A stretch of 64,000 bases of DNA from Mallotus nudiflorus (Eukaryota; Streptophyta; Magnoliopsida; Malpighiales; Euphorbiaceae), in the NCBI GenBank assembly GCA_947683625.1, contig CANTUR010000044.1, positions 1,612,001-1,676,000 of the forward strand, in the 5' to 3' direction. This document shows, piece by piece, positions 34,680 through 49,633 of this stretch (the first letter of the stretch is position 1; each line of letters starts with the position of its first letter). The notes under the pieces were generated by a model. It saw only the letters and a program-made list of their open reading frames with translations, did no database searches and was not told where the DNA came from. Position numbers and translations under genes: made by a program.

Positions 34680-36364
34680 TGTAAGCACCCAATTACGGGA
34701 TGACATGAGTTTGGATGCGACAGAGAACCCAATGATGAAAATTTATCTCTGTCAATATTGATTTTTGAATCTCAAGGCTTAATTATAGCTTTTTAAGGAC
34801 TTAATTGAAATATTTTTTTAGGGACCCAATTTAAAAAGTTTTAATTCTTTTAGGGGTCTTTTTATAATTAAATGTACAATTCTAATAAAAAATCTACAAT
34901 TCTAATCGAAAATTTACTATTTCGATCGGTATTTTTTACATTTTTAATTAATTTTTGATTTTTGAAAATTATTTTTCTTGTTTTTGATTGGTTACAAAAT
35001 TAAATAAAAAGGGAGATAAAATCTTCTTGATAATCTATCATTATCAGGAAGTTTAATTTTTATTTTTTTTAATCTTTCGTGATTTTTTATCAAAGGGATT
35101 AGGGTTTTGTTTCTGGAGTTATAAAAAGGGATGTTTTCTTCAGTCTAAAAGGATTTGACTTTGGAAAAAAATCACAAAAAGCTTCTTCTTTCACCTGTTT
35201 CTTTCCAAAACAAAGATAGTAAGCAAGAATCAGAGAGCAAGCTTTTCAATAAAAAAAAAAGGCTTGAAAAATAGAGAAATTTTTAGATGAAAATTATTGT
35301 TCTTAAAAAGTCAATTAAGCCAGAGGAAAAAAAGCAATCCAATTCTATTTCAACACGATAAAATCTTATTCTAAGGGGCATTCAAACACTATTTGCAAAC
35401 ATTTTTCATCTCCTACTCTTTTCTTTTCTTTTTTAATTTTTATGTCATTATTTTCCCTTTTTTATTTTAATTTTTTTTTGTGTTTTTATTTGATTTTGGT
35501 TTTAATTCATTATTTTATTTTTCTTCGTTTATTAATTCTAACCATATTTTCTTTTTTATTCTTTATGTTTCATGTTTTTTTTGTGATGATGAAAATATGA
35601 TTAAACTAAGAAAACTCAAGGAGAATCCATGAATGAAAGTTAAGAGTCAAGATCCCAATTTAATTTGTTTTTACTTTGTTTAGTTTATTTTATTGGTTGT
35701 TTAGGTTTTGAATTTGTTTAATTTGTCTTCTTAAGGGTTGTATTTTAATTTTATTTTCTTTATTATTTTGGTAGATTTTGTAACAGCCCCGATAATGGAA
35801 ATAATGAAAATTTAGTTCTCTTTTTCTTAAAAAATTAATTAGTAAATTAGGTTCAATTTCCTCAACCCTAATTAAAATCAATGGAGGCAGTAAATTAATT
35901 TAGATTGCATGTTAAGTAAACTAGGTTTTTTAGAAGAAATAATTTAATTACATTTTTTATTTATTTTTTGTTTATTTTTATGTATTTTGGGCCCCAAGCC
36001 CATGTTAAACTCTAACCCATTTAATAAATAGGCTTTTAGTTGGATTTTTAGGTTTAATTAATTTTAAAATCAGTTTAGGCTCACATAGGTTAATTTAAAC
36101 TTATGCGCATTTTTAGTTAATAAAATTAAGTTAGATTTAACTCAGCCCAATAATTTCATTTCTTTTAAAACAAATAGACTTAGACCCTTTTTTTATTTAA
36201 AATCAAGTTAGAATTAGACCCACTAATTAATTCCTTTCTTTAAAATTCATAGACTATAGGCCCACTTCTTTAGTTAAATTAAAATGAATAGACTTAAGCT
36301 CATTTATTAACATATTGGTCCACCTTTAATCTGTTTCACTTGTAAATTAAAATATGTAGATTTA
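34680..36364 (+). repeat. LTR of the TGTAAGCACC family, forward, cut by Tekay insertion
   Basis: Begins TGTAAGCACCCAATTACGGG and matches the reverse complement of 29,375 down to about 27,543 ('ccaatgatgaaaatttat', 'gacttaattg', 'ttcttttaggg', and a tail with 'gggcc' and 'acttgtaaatt..aa.atgtagattta'). It stops exactly where the Tekay 5' LTR starts. Includes CT/T-rich leader and A-rich tracts; no ORF supported. Confidence 0.75.
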
Positions 36365-37949
36365 TGTAATGAGCCTTTATTTTAAATTGTTAAAATATAT
36401 ATTGAGATATGCAATGTTAATAATATTTTAAATTTTATTTATATATTATAATTATTTATGAATAATGTTCGTTATTTTACATTAAATAGTTTCTTACGTA
36501 AAACCATTGATTTGGAAGTTTTATTATTTAAAAATATATTAAAGTTGTTATTATTATTATTATTATAAATAAATAAAGCAAATAAGGGTCAGGGTTTTGG
36601 GGTTTTTTTGGCCAATTCTTCCCTTTCTCTTTTTCCTTTCTTTTTTAATTCTCTTTTCTTCCCATTTTCTTCCCTATTTTTACACAACTTCCAATAGCCA
36701 TTCAACCTCGCCGAAGCAGCCCCAAACCACCACCTATCAACACCATTCACTTCCCTTTTCCTCCTCCACCTCCCCATCACTTGAAGACCGTCGGACCACA
36801 ACCTTTCTATTTTTTTAAGCTTGATTTCTTGAATTTTAAGTTAATTGTCTTTAGAAATGTTGTTAAGGGTAGATTAAGCTTCACAAATATAATTTTTGTT
36901 GATTTTTTAAATTAATTGGATTTATGGGTTTTAAGTTTTCCGGCGAGTCACTATTCTGATGACCCTCGCCATATAACTTTGTATTTTTAATAAATTGTAT
37001 GGATTATTTGAAATATAGTTTGTGATGGAAGTTTATGAAAATTATATCCCGATTATTTACTATGAATTTTCAAAGGTTTATGTAAAATATAATTTTTGGA
37101 AAAATTAATATAAATTAGTGAATTTTGTGTTTTATTTGATACTATCATTAATTAGTATATTTTAAATTATTTTGGAATAATAAATAGTATTAAAATAATT
37201 TTCACAAATTATTTACTTTTTTTAACTAATTAATAATAATTTTCAAAAATATATTCAAATAATATTTTTATATACTATTTTTGTGATTAAATAAGTTTTT
37301 AACGATTTTTATTCTATATGTAACCTATTTGAATAGTTATTTATGAATTTTACTATCTTATGTTAAATAATTGAAAATTTGAATTTTTATTAATATTATA
37401 TAATTTATTTAGTTAAGGTGAAAATAATTATATTTAATATTTTTGCTGTTTAAATAAATTGTATTTTGGTATTTTATTGATATTTATGGAATTTAATGAT
37501 TTTTATTATATTATTATTAAATATTGATTTGTGGTGAATTGTGAACCTCGGTTGGGAATTTTAGTTTGGGGTCCCAACCCGAGGTGTTGAGTTCTGTGAT
37601 ATTAGAAGTGTATTTTCTTGTAGGATCAACTCTACTTTTCAATTGAGAAATATCCATTTTATAGAGGAGACTCTTTTAAATTTTTGGTAGAATTCTCGCA
37701 AAACGTGACATTGGGTTGATCTTGAGTTTTTATTTTTATTTGGTTGAGTTTTGATTCTTAGATTGAGTCTTCCTTTAGAATTCTTAGAAGTTTAAGTTAG
37801 GATTATATTCTAATTTTATTATTATTTATTTTTCTAGTTGTGCCGAGACCAAGGCCTCTTGGACCAGGCCCATCAAGTTTATCACAAGGAGCACAAACTT
37901 GTGATTATTATTTTATATATGAATTGCATATAGGATGAATGAAAGTGAG

Positions 37950-37996
<47 letters not shown>

Positions 37997-39205
37997 TTAA
38001 ACATGAATTATTCATTAAATGATTTGGTATCCTTTTAGTATATTTTGGTATATTTGTTATATATGTGACATATATGCTTAATATTCTTTTAGTATATCTT
38101 TTGTATATTCATGACATATATATGTTAGTATGTTTTGATATATATTCAAAATATTTTGACATACACTTAGCGTATATAATTAGTATATTTATGGTTTATT
38201 TTGCTATATATATGACATATCTATTTAGAATATTTTTAGTATATGTTCGGTATATTTCTAGTATATTTTTCTTCATTGAATGCCATTTTATTTTAATTAT
38301 GCATTTTATTATTTTCCATAAATTTACGATTTTATTGAAGGATATCAATAGAACGTGCTACCTAATGGGCTGCACTAGGACTGTGTACGTATTGGTACGA
38401 TAGATTTTAAAGGCTAAGTTTATGAAATCATTTGAGGTGAAATTTGATTGATCGATTATTAAGAATTTTAGTGATTGAGTAGTGTGATTACGGGAGCTCG
38501 GTTGACCTAGTGTCTCACGGCCAATCATACTAATAGTAAGGTTGCGAGAGGTTGGTTAACTTAGTGTATTGTCCAAAATGGAATAAAAGAATTGATTTAG
38601 AATTAAGTGAGCCTGATGGCTAGTGATATATTTTGATTGAGGTTACAGATATCTAGGGTTATATTTGATCCTTCATTTAAATAAATTTTTTTTGCATTTA
38701 TTATATATATAAAAGTAAATTTTAGCATCTGTGTTAAATGAATGTATATGTATATTATTATACTGATGTTTGACAATAGATGATTTAGATTACATGTATA
38801 TATGTTATAATAATTCACTCAGTGAGGTCTGATTCCCCTTAATATTTTTTTCAGGAGATTCTTCTTCAGACCTCACCAGTAATGCTTTATGCTAGTCTTC
38901 TTCAGCCCCGGCTAGACTATGTAAATTTGTTATCTGAACTTCTATTGTATTCTAGAGACTGCAATAGTAGTGTATTGTATCAATAGTGTGTTGTTTTGGA
39001 TTTCTGTATTAGAATATTGTATGAATATTTTTATTATGATATGATATTTAAGTATTTATTTTATATTGACTAAAGATTTAATTCTGGTGTATTTTTATAT
39101 TATTATTGGATGTATTCTTTATTTTTAAGGCTTGCTACGAGTTTTGGATTCGAAAGAATTCTTATTCCCTAGCGCCGGTCATGACTCCCAATTTGGGTCA
39201 TGACA
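36365..39205 (+). repeat. Tekay 5' LTR (2,841 bp)
   Basis: Starts TGTAATGAGCC, ends CATGACA, four bases before the primer-binding site. Contains a short (ATT)n at about 36,549-36,566, a long (TA)n at about 37,950-37,995, and a CT-rich transcribed-looking region near 36,615-36,790. 'gtatat/gacatat' words recur from 38,030 to 38,270. Confidence 0.88.
37950..37995. repeat. (TA)n microsatellite
   Basis: Uninterrupted TA dinucleotides over about 46 bp inside the 5' LTR; the corresponding place in the 3' LTR (about 46,205-46,220) has only a short 'tatatatat'. Confidence 0.9.
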
Positions 39206-39209
39206 AAGT

Positions 39210-39221
39210 TGGTATCAAAGC
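39210..39221 (+). promoter_or_regulatory. Primer-binding site (initiator tRNA-Met type)
   Basis: TGGTATCAAAGC differs by one base from the usual TGGTATCAGAGC, located just after the 5' LTR end. Confidence 0.8.
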
Positions 39222-39390
39222 TTAGGTTATTAGTGTTGTGAACCTAGGTTTTCAGAGTCTTATTTTCTTTGAAACTACTGTAGTGAATTAGGTTCAGTTA
39301 TATCTTCAATAAGTTTTCTTTGATTTAGTTTTTTATGTAATCGTTAGGTTGTCTGTTTTTTCTAAATCTCTTTAGTTTTGTCTTTTCAGA

Positions 39391-40690
39391 ATAAGGAGGC
39401 ACGCATGTGTTGCTCCACCGGTCGTTGAGGCCGAGGATGATAAGTCTTTTTAGGATGAGGTTTTACCTTTTTAGTCGCTAGTCAGGCATAGAGGTAAAGG
39501 TAAAGGCAAAGATAGACCTCGAGGAGCGATAAGTCACCATAGATAGAGAGATCTATAGGATGTAGAGCTAGAGTACGAGGAGGCTGAGATTCCTCTAGTT
39601 GCACTGTATTGCAACCTGTCTATCAATAGGGTATGTTTGACCCTGAGGCAACATTGTTCCATGCTAGAGTTGGCCGTATCACTTTTGATAGGACTTCAGA
39701 TCCACTAGATTTTCTATATGCCATTAAGATGAGGACTCGAACTACTCACACTGAGTACCAGCGAATTATAATTATCAAGCTGTCGGTAGAGGGATCAGCC
39801 CTAGATTAGTTCATTCATGTTATTCAACCACACATGATGACGATGACTTATGCATAGTTTTAAGAGAGATTTATAAGGCATTTCTATCTAGAGCCACTAT
39901 GGATAAGCTATAGACTCAAATTGACCAGCATCTCCAGAGGTGACAGATCTATTGAGGACTATACCAAAGAGTTTCTCTAACTTGGTAGATATACAGAGTA
40001 CTTGATATAAAATCAATATTTCACTATTATGACTTACATCGCTGGTTTAGGTTCTGCTTTTGTTAGGATGCCTACTATAGGCCTTACTCTAGAGTTTGTG
40101 ATAGAGTTGACCAAGGAGATAGAGCTGAGATTGGTCAGGCAAGGTGCTATACTTGATTACTATCAGCTGGGAGGAGTTCAATCATGAGGATTTCAGAGTA
40201 CACCATTCCAAACATTTTAGATTGGCTCTAGTAGTTGTCAAAGAGGATCCAATCAGTAGCACCAAAGACCTCAGCAAAGAGTCCATAGGAGTAGCAAAAA
40301 TGGCCGTGGTGGACCTCGTAGACCTATCAGATTTGGGTCAAGTGCTTCCACCAGTAGTAGTGGTATGGTTATAGTAGTTTAGGATTAGCAGCTAGCGCTT
40401 ATTAGACTTATGGTAGAGTCCATTAAGGACCTTATTATATAGTGCCACTGACATGTTTTTAATGCAGACAGGCAGGGAATTTCGCTAGATCATGCCTATA
40501 TTCTGGTTTTCAATCATAATAGTTTTTGCAGCAATCTATTACTAGTGTAGCTCTAGCACCTTATCAGTTACTACCAGCTCAGTATCCGAGTATAATGCAG
40601 ATCGCTACCCAGCAGGGGCATGGCAGAGGTACTAAAGGGGGCTCCAAGGGTTTTGGCCAAGCTTCCACTAATCAACAAAGAGGTTGAGAT
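39391..40690 (+). pseudogene. Tekay gag remnant
   Basis: The frame RRHACVAPPVVEAEDD starts behind ATA (39,391) where a Met codon would be expected. A capsid-like block (DFLYAIKMRTRTTHTEYQ... 'IIIIKLSVEGSALD') follows at about 39,700-39,810, then 'GDRSIEDYTKEFL' and 'YIAGLGSAFVRMPTIG'. The zinc-knuckle area (about 40,440-40,500) is badly eroded. Many stops, often TAG or TAA at Gln/Trp positions. Confidence 0.75.
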
Positions 40691-42560
40691 CAAGCCAGAG
40701 TTTTCCATCTCACCCAACAAGATGCTCAGACATGTAATGTCATTGTTATAGGTATACTTCCGGTCTATTACTTGAATGCTTGGGTTTTAATTGATCTGGG
40801 TACTATACATTCTTTTGTTTCCCTTATTTTTACTTTGAAGTCATATTGGCAAGCTTTAAGGGTGGCTTTTCCTTTGTCTATCACCACTCCTCTAAGAGAT
40901 TTATTGGACACTGACACTGTTCTTTATGGTTGTCTAGTGTTTGTGGGAGGCAGAGAGTTGCCAGTGAAATTGGTGTTATTAGACGTGATGGAGTTTGATG
41001 TGATTCTTGGTATGGATTGGTTGTCTTAGCATTATGCCATTATGGATTGTCAGAGTAAAGAGGTGATTTTCAGAATTCCAAATCAAGAAGAATTTAAGTT
41101 TATGGGTGATAAGAGTTATGCACCTCAAAATTTCATCTCCGCTATCACGACTAAGAAGATGTTGAGGAAGGGTTATTAGGGATACTTATGTGGAGAAGTT
41201 GCCTCTCACAGACGATCCTATTGCTTGTGAGTTTCTTGACATTTTTCCTAAGGAGTTGCCAAATTTACCACATCATAGAAAGATCGAATTCTGTATAGAT
41301 ATGGTCCTACGAACCACTCCTATTTTGATGCTACCATATATAATGGCTCCTGCAGAGCTATAGGAGCAGTTGTAGGATTTATTAGATAAGGGTTTCATTA
41401 GACCTAATGCTTCTCCTTAGGGTGCACCAGTCTTGTTTATAAAGAAGAATGATAGTACACTGAGACTGTGCATAGATTACAAAGAGCTGAATAAGCTGAC
41501 AATGAAGAACAAGTATCCTCTTATAAGGATAGATGATTTATTTGACCAACTTCAAGGTGTATAGTTCTTTTCTAAGATTGACTTAAGGTCGGGTTATCAT
41601 CAGTTACAGATCAATGAGGCCGATGTTCCTAAAATAATATTCTGTACTCAATATGGCCATTATGAGTTTCTAGTGATGTCATTTGGGTTGATTAATGCAC
41701 CAGCTGCATTTATGGATATGATGAATAAGGTATTCATACCATTTGTGGATCAGTTTATGGTAGTCTTCATTAATGATATACTGGTGTATTCGAATAGGAT
41801 GGAAGAGCACATATATCACTTGAGGACATTATTGTAAAAACTGAGAGAACATCAGCTTTATGCTAAATTCTTGAAGTGTGATTTCTGGTTAGAGAGTGTT
41901 GCATTCCTTGGGCATGTAGTGTATAAAGATGGTATTCAAGTTGATCCACAGAAGATTAAAGTAGTGTTTGAATGGCCTAGATCGACGACAGTCATTAAGA
42001 TTCAAAGCTTTCTAGGTTTGGCTAGGTACTATAGGAGATTTGTGCAGGATTTCTCAAGAATTACAACTCTTATGACTCACCTAACTTAAAAGAATGTGAA
42101 GTTTGTATGGTCAGATGCTTACGAGAATAGTTTCCAGTTGCTGAAGGAGAAGTTGACCACAGCTCCAATTTTAGCTTTGCTTAATGGAGTAGATAAATTC
42201 ACGGGGTATTGTGATGCCTCCAAAGTTGGCCTAGGTTGTGTGTTGATGCAAAATGGTAAGGTGATAGCTTATGCTTTGAGGTAGTTGAAGAAGCATGAAC
42301 AGAATTATCCTACTCATGACCTAGAGATGGTTGCAATGATCTTTGCTCTTAAGATTTTAAGACATTATCTATACGGGGTGACTTATGAGATATTCATTAA
42401 TCACAAGAGCCTTAAGTACATTTTCTAGTAGAGAGATTTCAACTTAAGGTAGAGGAAATGATTATAACTCTTGAAGGATTATAATTGTAATATTGTTTAT
42501 TATCCAGGCAAGGCTAATGTGGTAGTAGATGCCTTGAGTAGGAAGTCCTTAGGTAGTCTT
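40691..42560 (+). pseudogene. Tekay protease, reverse transcriptase and RNase H remnant
   Basis: Protease: NAWVLIDLGTIHSFVS at about 40,772, with DLG replacing the catalytic DSG; then DVILGMDWLS. RT: LRLCIDYKELNKLTMKNKYP at about 41,460-41,520, palm motif FINDILVYS at about 41,767 in place of F-I/V-DD, so the first catalytic Asp is Asn. RNase H: GYCDASKVGLGCVLMQ (about 42,205), HEQNYPTHDLEM, then VVVDALSRKS. In-frame stops and at least one frameshift (near 41,180). Confidence 0.85.
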
Positions 42561-42680
42561 GCTGACATGAGTGTGGAGAGGAGACCATTGATCCAAGAGT
42601 TACATGAGTTAGTGGATCAAGGTCTAATGATGAAGATTAGCATATCAAGTGTACTGCTAGCTCAATTTAAAGTTTGATCA

Positions 42681-43690
42681 ATGTTGAGAGATAGGATTAA
42701 GGCAGCTCAGGGCCGAGATCCTATTCTAGTAGAACTTGAGGAGAATATTCATGTAGGGAAGTTCACTAATTTCACACTTGCTAATGCAGGCATTTTGTGG
42801 ATTAGTGGTAGATTATGCATTCCTGATGTGGATAATTTGAGAGAAGAGATCCTTGAGGAAGTGAATTCTATAGCTTACAACATACATCCAAGTGTCACTA
42901 AGATGTACATAGCATCAGAGATTTGTATTGGTAGGATGGATTGAAGAAGGATGAACTAATTCTATTTCTAAGTGCTTGACTTGTCAGCAGGTGAAAACTG
43001 AGCATCATAAGCCTTCTAGGAAGCTTCAGCCTCTTCCTATTCCTAAGTGAAAGTAGGAGAGATTTGCTATGAATTTTGTGGTTGGGTTACCTCGTTCTAA
43101 GAATGGATACGATTCCATCTGGGTAATTATGGATAGGTTAACTAAGTCTGCTAATTTCTTGCCTATGAAAGCCACCTATTATATAGCTAAGTTGGCAAAG
43201 CTCTACGTTAAGCATATTGTGTGCCTTCATGGAGCACCTGTGTCCATTATTTTTTATAGAGGTTCAGTGTTTACCTCTCAGTTTTGGCAGAAGTTACAGG
43301 AAGCAATAGGCACCAGGCTTGATTTCAATACTGCTTTTCACCCTTATACAGATGGTCAGTCTGAGAGAATAATCCAAACACTCAAAGATATGTTAAGAAT
43401 GTATGTATTGGATCTTAGAGGTAGCTGGGATGAGTATTTGCCACTTGTAGAGTTTGTATATAATAACAGCTATCATAGTAGTATTGGGATGGCACCGTAT
43501 GAGGCTTTATATAGAAGGAAGTGTAGATCCCCTCTAAGTTAGGATGAGATTGAAGAGAGAGAGTTGACTGGACCTGAGATGGTTCAGGATGTTGCAGAGA
43601 AACTTATGATGATAAGAAGGAGATTAAAGACTGCAGCTAGCAGACAAAAGAGTTATGCGAATCCAAGACACAAAGATGTGGAATTTTAGG
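42681..43690 (+). pseudogene. Tekay integrase remnant
   Basis: An N-terminal region (DRIKAAQGRDPILVELEE) precedes an eroded zinc finger around 42,880-43,000 (CLTCQQVKTEHHKPS). The core frame 43,069-43,542 is open: MNFVVGLPRSKNGYDSIWVI (first catalytic Asp replaced by Asn), then HGAPVSIIFYRGSVFTSQFW (the S-D-R-D/G position reads YRG), and TDGQSERIIQTLKDMLR (Glu kept). Two of the three catalytic acidic residues are thus lost. Confidence 0.85.
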
Positions 43691-43701
43691 TTTGAGATTA
43701 T

Positions 43702-44061
43702 GTGTTTCTAAAGGTGTCTTCGAAGAAAGGTGTGATGAGATTTGGTAAGAAGGGGAAATTAGCACCGAGATATATTGGACCGTTCAAGATTTTGGAGAAA
43801 GTGGGCATGGTTGCATATCGATGGACTTTGCCTCTAAATTTGTCTCAAGTGCATCCAATGTTTCATATCTTAATATTGAGGAAGTATATTTCAGACCCTT
43901 TGCACGTGTTACAGCCTGATAGTGTGGAAGTGAATAAAGACCTAATGTACAAGGAGGAGCCAGTAGTGATAATAGATTATCAAGTTCGTCAGTTACATTT
44001 AAATCAGATTTTGATGGTCAAAGTGTTGTGGTGGAGCAACAACGTGGAGGAGCACACTTAG
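43702..44061 (+). pseudogene. Tekay integrase C-terminus with chromodomain
   Basis: Open frame: FGKKGKLAPRYIGPFKILE (GPY/F-type module), HPMFHILILRKYISDPLHVL, then a chromodomain EEPVVIIDYQVRQLHLNQI... VKVLWWSNNVEEHT, with TAG just before the final conserved Glu-Thr. Chromodomains in chromoviruses direct integration to marked chromatin. Confidence 0.85.
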
Positions 44062-44158
44062 GAGACAGAAGTTTAGATGCGGATTGCCTATCCCTACCTT
44101 TTTCCTTGATAATTCCTTGTTTTTATTCTTTTATTTGAATTCGAGGACAAATTCTTAT

Positions 44159-44170
44159 AAGGGGAAAGAT
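44159..44170 (+). promoter_or_regulatory. Tekay polypurine tract
   Basis: AAGGGGAAAGAT directly precedes the 3' LTR start TGTAATTACCC. Confidence 0.75.
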
Positions 44171-46815
<2,645 letters not shown>

Positions 46816-47400
46816 ATATATATTCTTTTCTCTTTTCTCTTTTTTTTTTCTTTCTTTGTCTTCATCCATTATTGAAAAGCAAATTTCATATGTATTATGG
46901 TTGTTATTTCCCTAAGGCTACCTAAGTCTCTAAGAAAAACTAAGCTTAAATCCTTATTACGTTAGCCTTAAGCATAGTTAGCAAGTTGACTAAAGCATTC
47001 ATAAAATTTTAAAAATAATAAAAAGAGATAAAAAGAGATAAAAAGAAAAACTTATAAATTGTACTAAATGAAACTTAAAAATGTTATCAATTGAGCATAA
47101 AAACTAATTATAAATTTAGAAAACATAATCTTAATAAAAAACCAAAAAGATTTGTAAAATAACTACTTATTAAAAGATAGGAGAAGAATGAAATGTATAA
47201 TAGATGCAAATATAGCAAAATGCACTAAATGAACACTTAAACATATAAGAAAATTAAAGCATAAACACATATAATACATCAAACATATGCAAAAAAAATA
47301 TACTAATAATAAACTACTAATATCCTAATAATATCCCTTCCCCTATACTTTAAAGCACACATTGTCCCCAATATGAGAAAAAAAAAGTAAGGAAAGGAAA
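46816..47400 (-). other. Athila-type 3' non-coding region
   Basis: On - this ends an Athila copy. The complement of 'attgtccccaatatgag' (about 47,363-47,380) reads CTCATATTGGGGACAATGTG followed by 'tttaaagtataggggaaggg', a phrase typical of Athila/Gypsy DNA downstream of the last ORF. Beyond it only AT-rich sequence and a CT-rich tract at 46,822-46,860. No LTR end recognised. Confidence 0.5.
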
Positions 47401-47429
47401 ATAATACTCCCATAGTCGTCCTCCAGGGT

Positions 47430-48660
47430 AGGAGGTGGAGACTCGATTGGATATCCATAGTGAGCAAAGAATTAGTTCAATTTGTATTCCATTTTCCATT
47501 GACGATAAGCAAGTTGCTTTTAGTGAAACTCCATCTCATTTAATTGACATTGCATTGCAAGTTGAGTGTTCAAGATTTGATCCTAAATTAGAGAGTGATC
47601 TCTTGAAGAACCCGGTGCACTGTGGATAGGATAGGTGAGCAAGGGAACATCACCAAGTGGTGTATATTAGGGAAGTTCCTTATCTAGGTCACTCTCTGGT
47701 TGGTATACTGTTAGAGGTTCCTAAACTTGTGGGGTGCTATTGATTACTCGTCAACAAGATCGTGAACGGGCAAGGATGAATCAAAATGCTGCATCTACCA
47801 CTTCTCCTCTCATAAATGCATGGTTAGTAAAATAGGAGCACTCAACAATGCAAGTATAATCATCAAGGTTAACATTCAAGGCTTTGGCAATAATGGTAAC
47901 AACATGACCATGAGTCAAAGGTGCATCTTTATGGGAAGTCACAAGTCAAAAATTGGTTAAAAATCTAATATGTCCAACAAACTTGTTTCTTATTATGAAC
48001 ACACCACATTAAAAATAGCTCTTGTGTAGAGATTCAGTTGAATTCAGTTTTATTCAGTTTTATGGAAAATGACACATGCAAGCACCTTATATAGAAACCA
48101 ATATTTAAAATCCTTGATAAACATAGCTTTTCCTCTTTTAGAGTTAAATGGTGTTTGCAAATCAATGAGAAATGTCCAAAACTCATTCAAGTTAAAGGAA
48201 GATAGGGGATCACATAACCCATCCTTTTTGAAACCAAAAACATGTTGCATGAGTGAGTAAGTGAGTTAGTGTTTCTTTCCTTGTATCCTAAATTTCAGAA
48301 TTTATGAATTTTCTCACTAACGTCCAAGGTAGTGTAAAATTTAGTAATCAAGTCAACATAAGTGTCTTCATGCAAAGAAATAAACTTCTTAAGACCATAT
48401 TATGTCAACATTTGATCAAAAGTTTCAAGCATACCCATATCATTTAAGAGAGAGTTAGGAATATACTTACAACCTATGATTTCCCTAAACTTGATTGTTG
48501 TGAACTTGGCACCTTCTTCATAGGAAAAGATTGGAAACTTAGCCTTGTAAGTTGGTGCAAGATCTTCTTCTTCCTCTTGGTGTTCCTCTTCCACATGTGG
48601 CCTCTTAGAAGATGATCCTCTAGTTTTACCTATGGTGATAGTGTGGCTTGAATGAAAATA
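47430..48660 (-). pseudogene. Athila extra ORF (after integrase), broken
   Basis: On - a fairly open stretch reads EEEHQEEEEDLAPTYKAKF (about 48,597-48,540), 'YEEGAKFTTIKFREIIGCKY', 'LKKFISLHEDTYVDLITKFY' and 'TLDVSEKIHKF', then continues in broken frames to about 47,450. Athila elements commonly carry an additional ORF here, historically called env-like; this resembles the plant-retrotransposon protein found there rather than any gene of known function. Frameshifts and stops make it non-functional. Confidence 0.55.
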
Positions 48661-49630
48661 AAAATAAAAAGTAGAGAAATAGGTTGAGAATAAGAGATAA
48701 AGATGAAAAATAAAATAAAGAAAATAGGGAGAGATGGGTGGTGTGATTCGATTAGGGTTGTTGAAGGAGGAATGTGAAAAGCCTAAGTATGTAAGTAGGA
48801 TAAAATGGGGAAGATGAAAGAACTAGAGTTGATAGAATAGAGAACAAATGATAACAAATTTGTTTTGTATTTAATATGATGGAGATATGGGAGAGTGGGT
48901 AGTCAAAGGGGTATATTTATAAATATAGTAGGGGTGTAGGAGTGTAAGATGTAAGGGTGTAAAATATACTGAAAGGGTCTGTAAGAGGTAAATGAAAAGG
49001 TGCATATTGATGTGAAAAGGTGTGAGGAGATGTGAAAGGGCATGACCATAAATCTAAAATTTGAATTAAGTTAAAAAATAAATAGAATAAAATAAAAACA
49101 TTGATAAAAGAGATATAACATGCAAAAAGTACTAATTTATGGTTATTACAAGTGTGTGTATGATTGTATATGTGAATGCATAAGAGAAAAGAGAGGGCAC
49201 GAGTTGGCATGGTAACTTTCAGGAACGAGTCGTGACGTGGTGATGACTCTTCACCGCCTCTTGTGTCCTGGGTCGAGTCATCAACTACGCGATGACTCAT
49301 CTCTTAATCCTTTTGTTATAAGTCATCACTTCATGACGACTTGTCACTTCCATGCCTTAGTGAGTCATTATGTCATGATGACTCGACACTTAAGCTTTCA
49401 GTTACAAGTCATCCCTCTTGGTGAAAATAATACTTAGACATGGAATGAGACAATAATGCACGACTTACACTTTATAAGAAAAGAACTAATCTAAATCTAA
49501 AAATAACATGATAAATAAAGCTTGTAAACATAAAAATGTGAAATAATGAATCTAACTAATAATGAAATGACATAAAATAAAACTATAAAATGTAAAGATA
49601 TACAAAAATTAAGAAAGTAAAGATGTGTTA
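48661..49630 (-). other. Athila spacer between extra ORF and integrase
   Basis: No gene. The part 48,900-49,070 is rich in 'gggtgtaagatgtaa', 'aaaggtgtgaggagatgtg' words, and 49,222-49,420 holds a cluster of GAGTCATC/GATGACTC words listed separately. Confidence 0.55.
49222..49420. repeat. Cluster of GAGTCATC / GATGACTC inverted words
   Basis: About nine variants in 200 bp: e.g. 49,242 GATGACTC, 49,275 GAGTCATC, 49,291 GATGACTC, 49,321 AGTCATC, 49,361 TGAGTCAT, 49,376 ATGATGACTC and 49,406 AAGTCATCC. 49,275-49,298 is an 8-bp perfect stem with an 8-base loop. The core TGAGTCA/TGACTC resembles GCN4-like bZIP sites. Confidence 0.7.
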
Positions 49631-49633
49631 GTC

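Noticed and set aside
36589..36818. Frames on both strands in the Tekay 5' LTR (FFWPILPFLFFL; KREEMARKT-like)
   Set aside because: CT-rich LTR sequence; the same region recurs in the 3' LTR without conserved coding.
48917..49437. Two overlapping frames (127 residues on -, 66 on +)
   Set aside because: In the Athila spacer; no family match, and the + frame follows the GAGTCATC word cluster.
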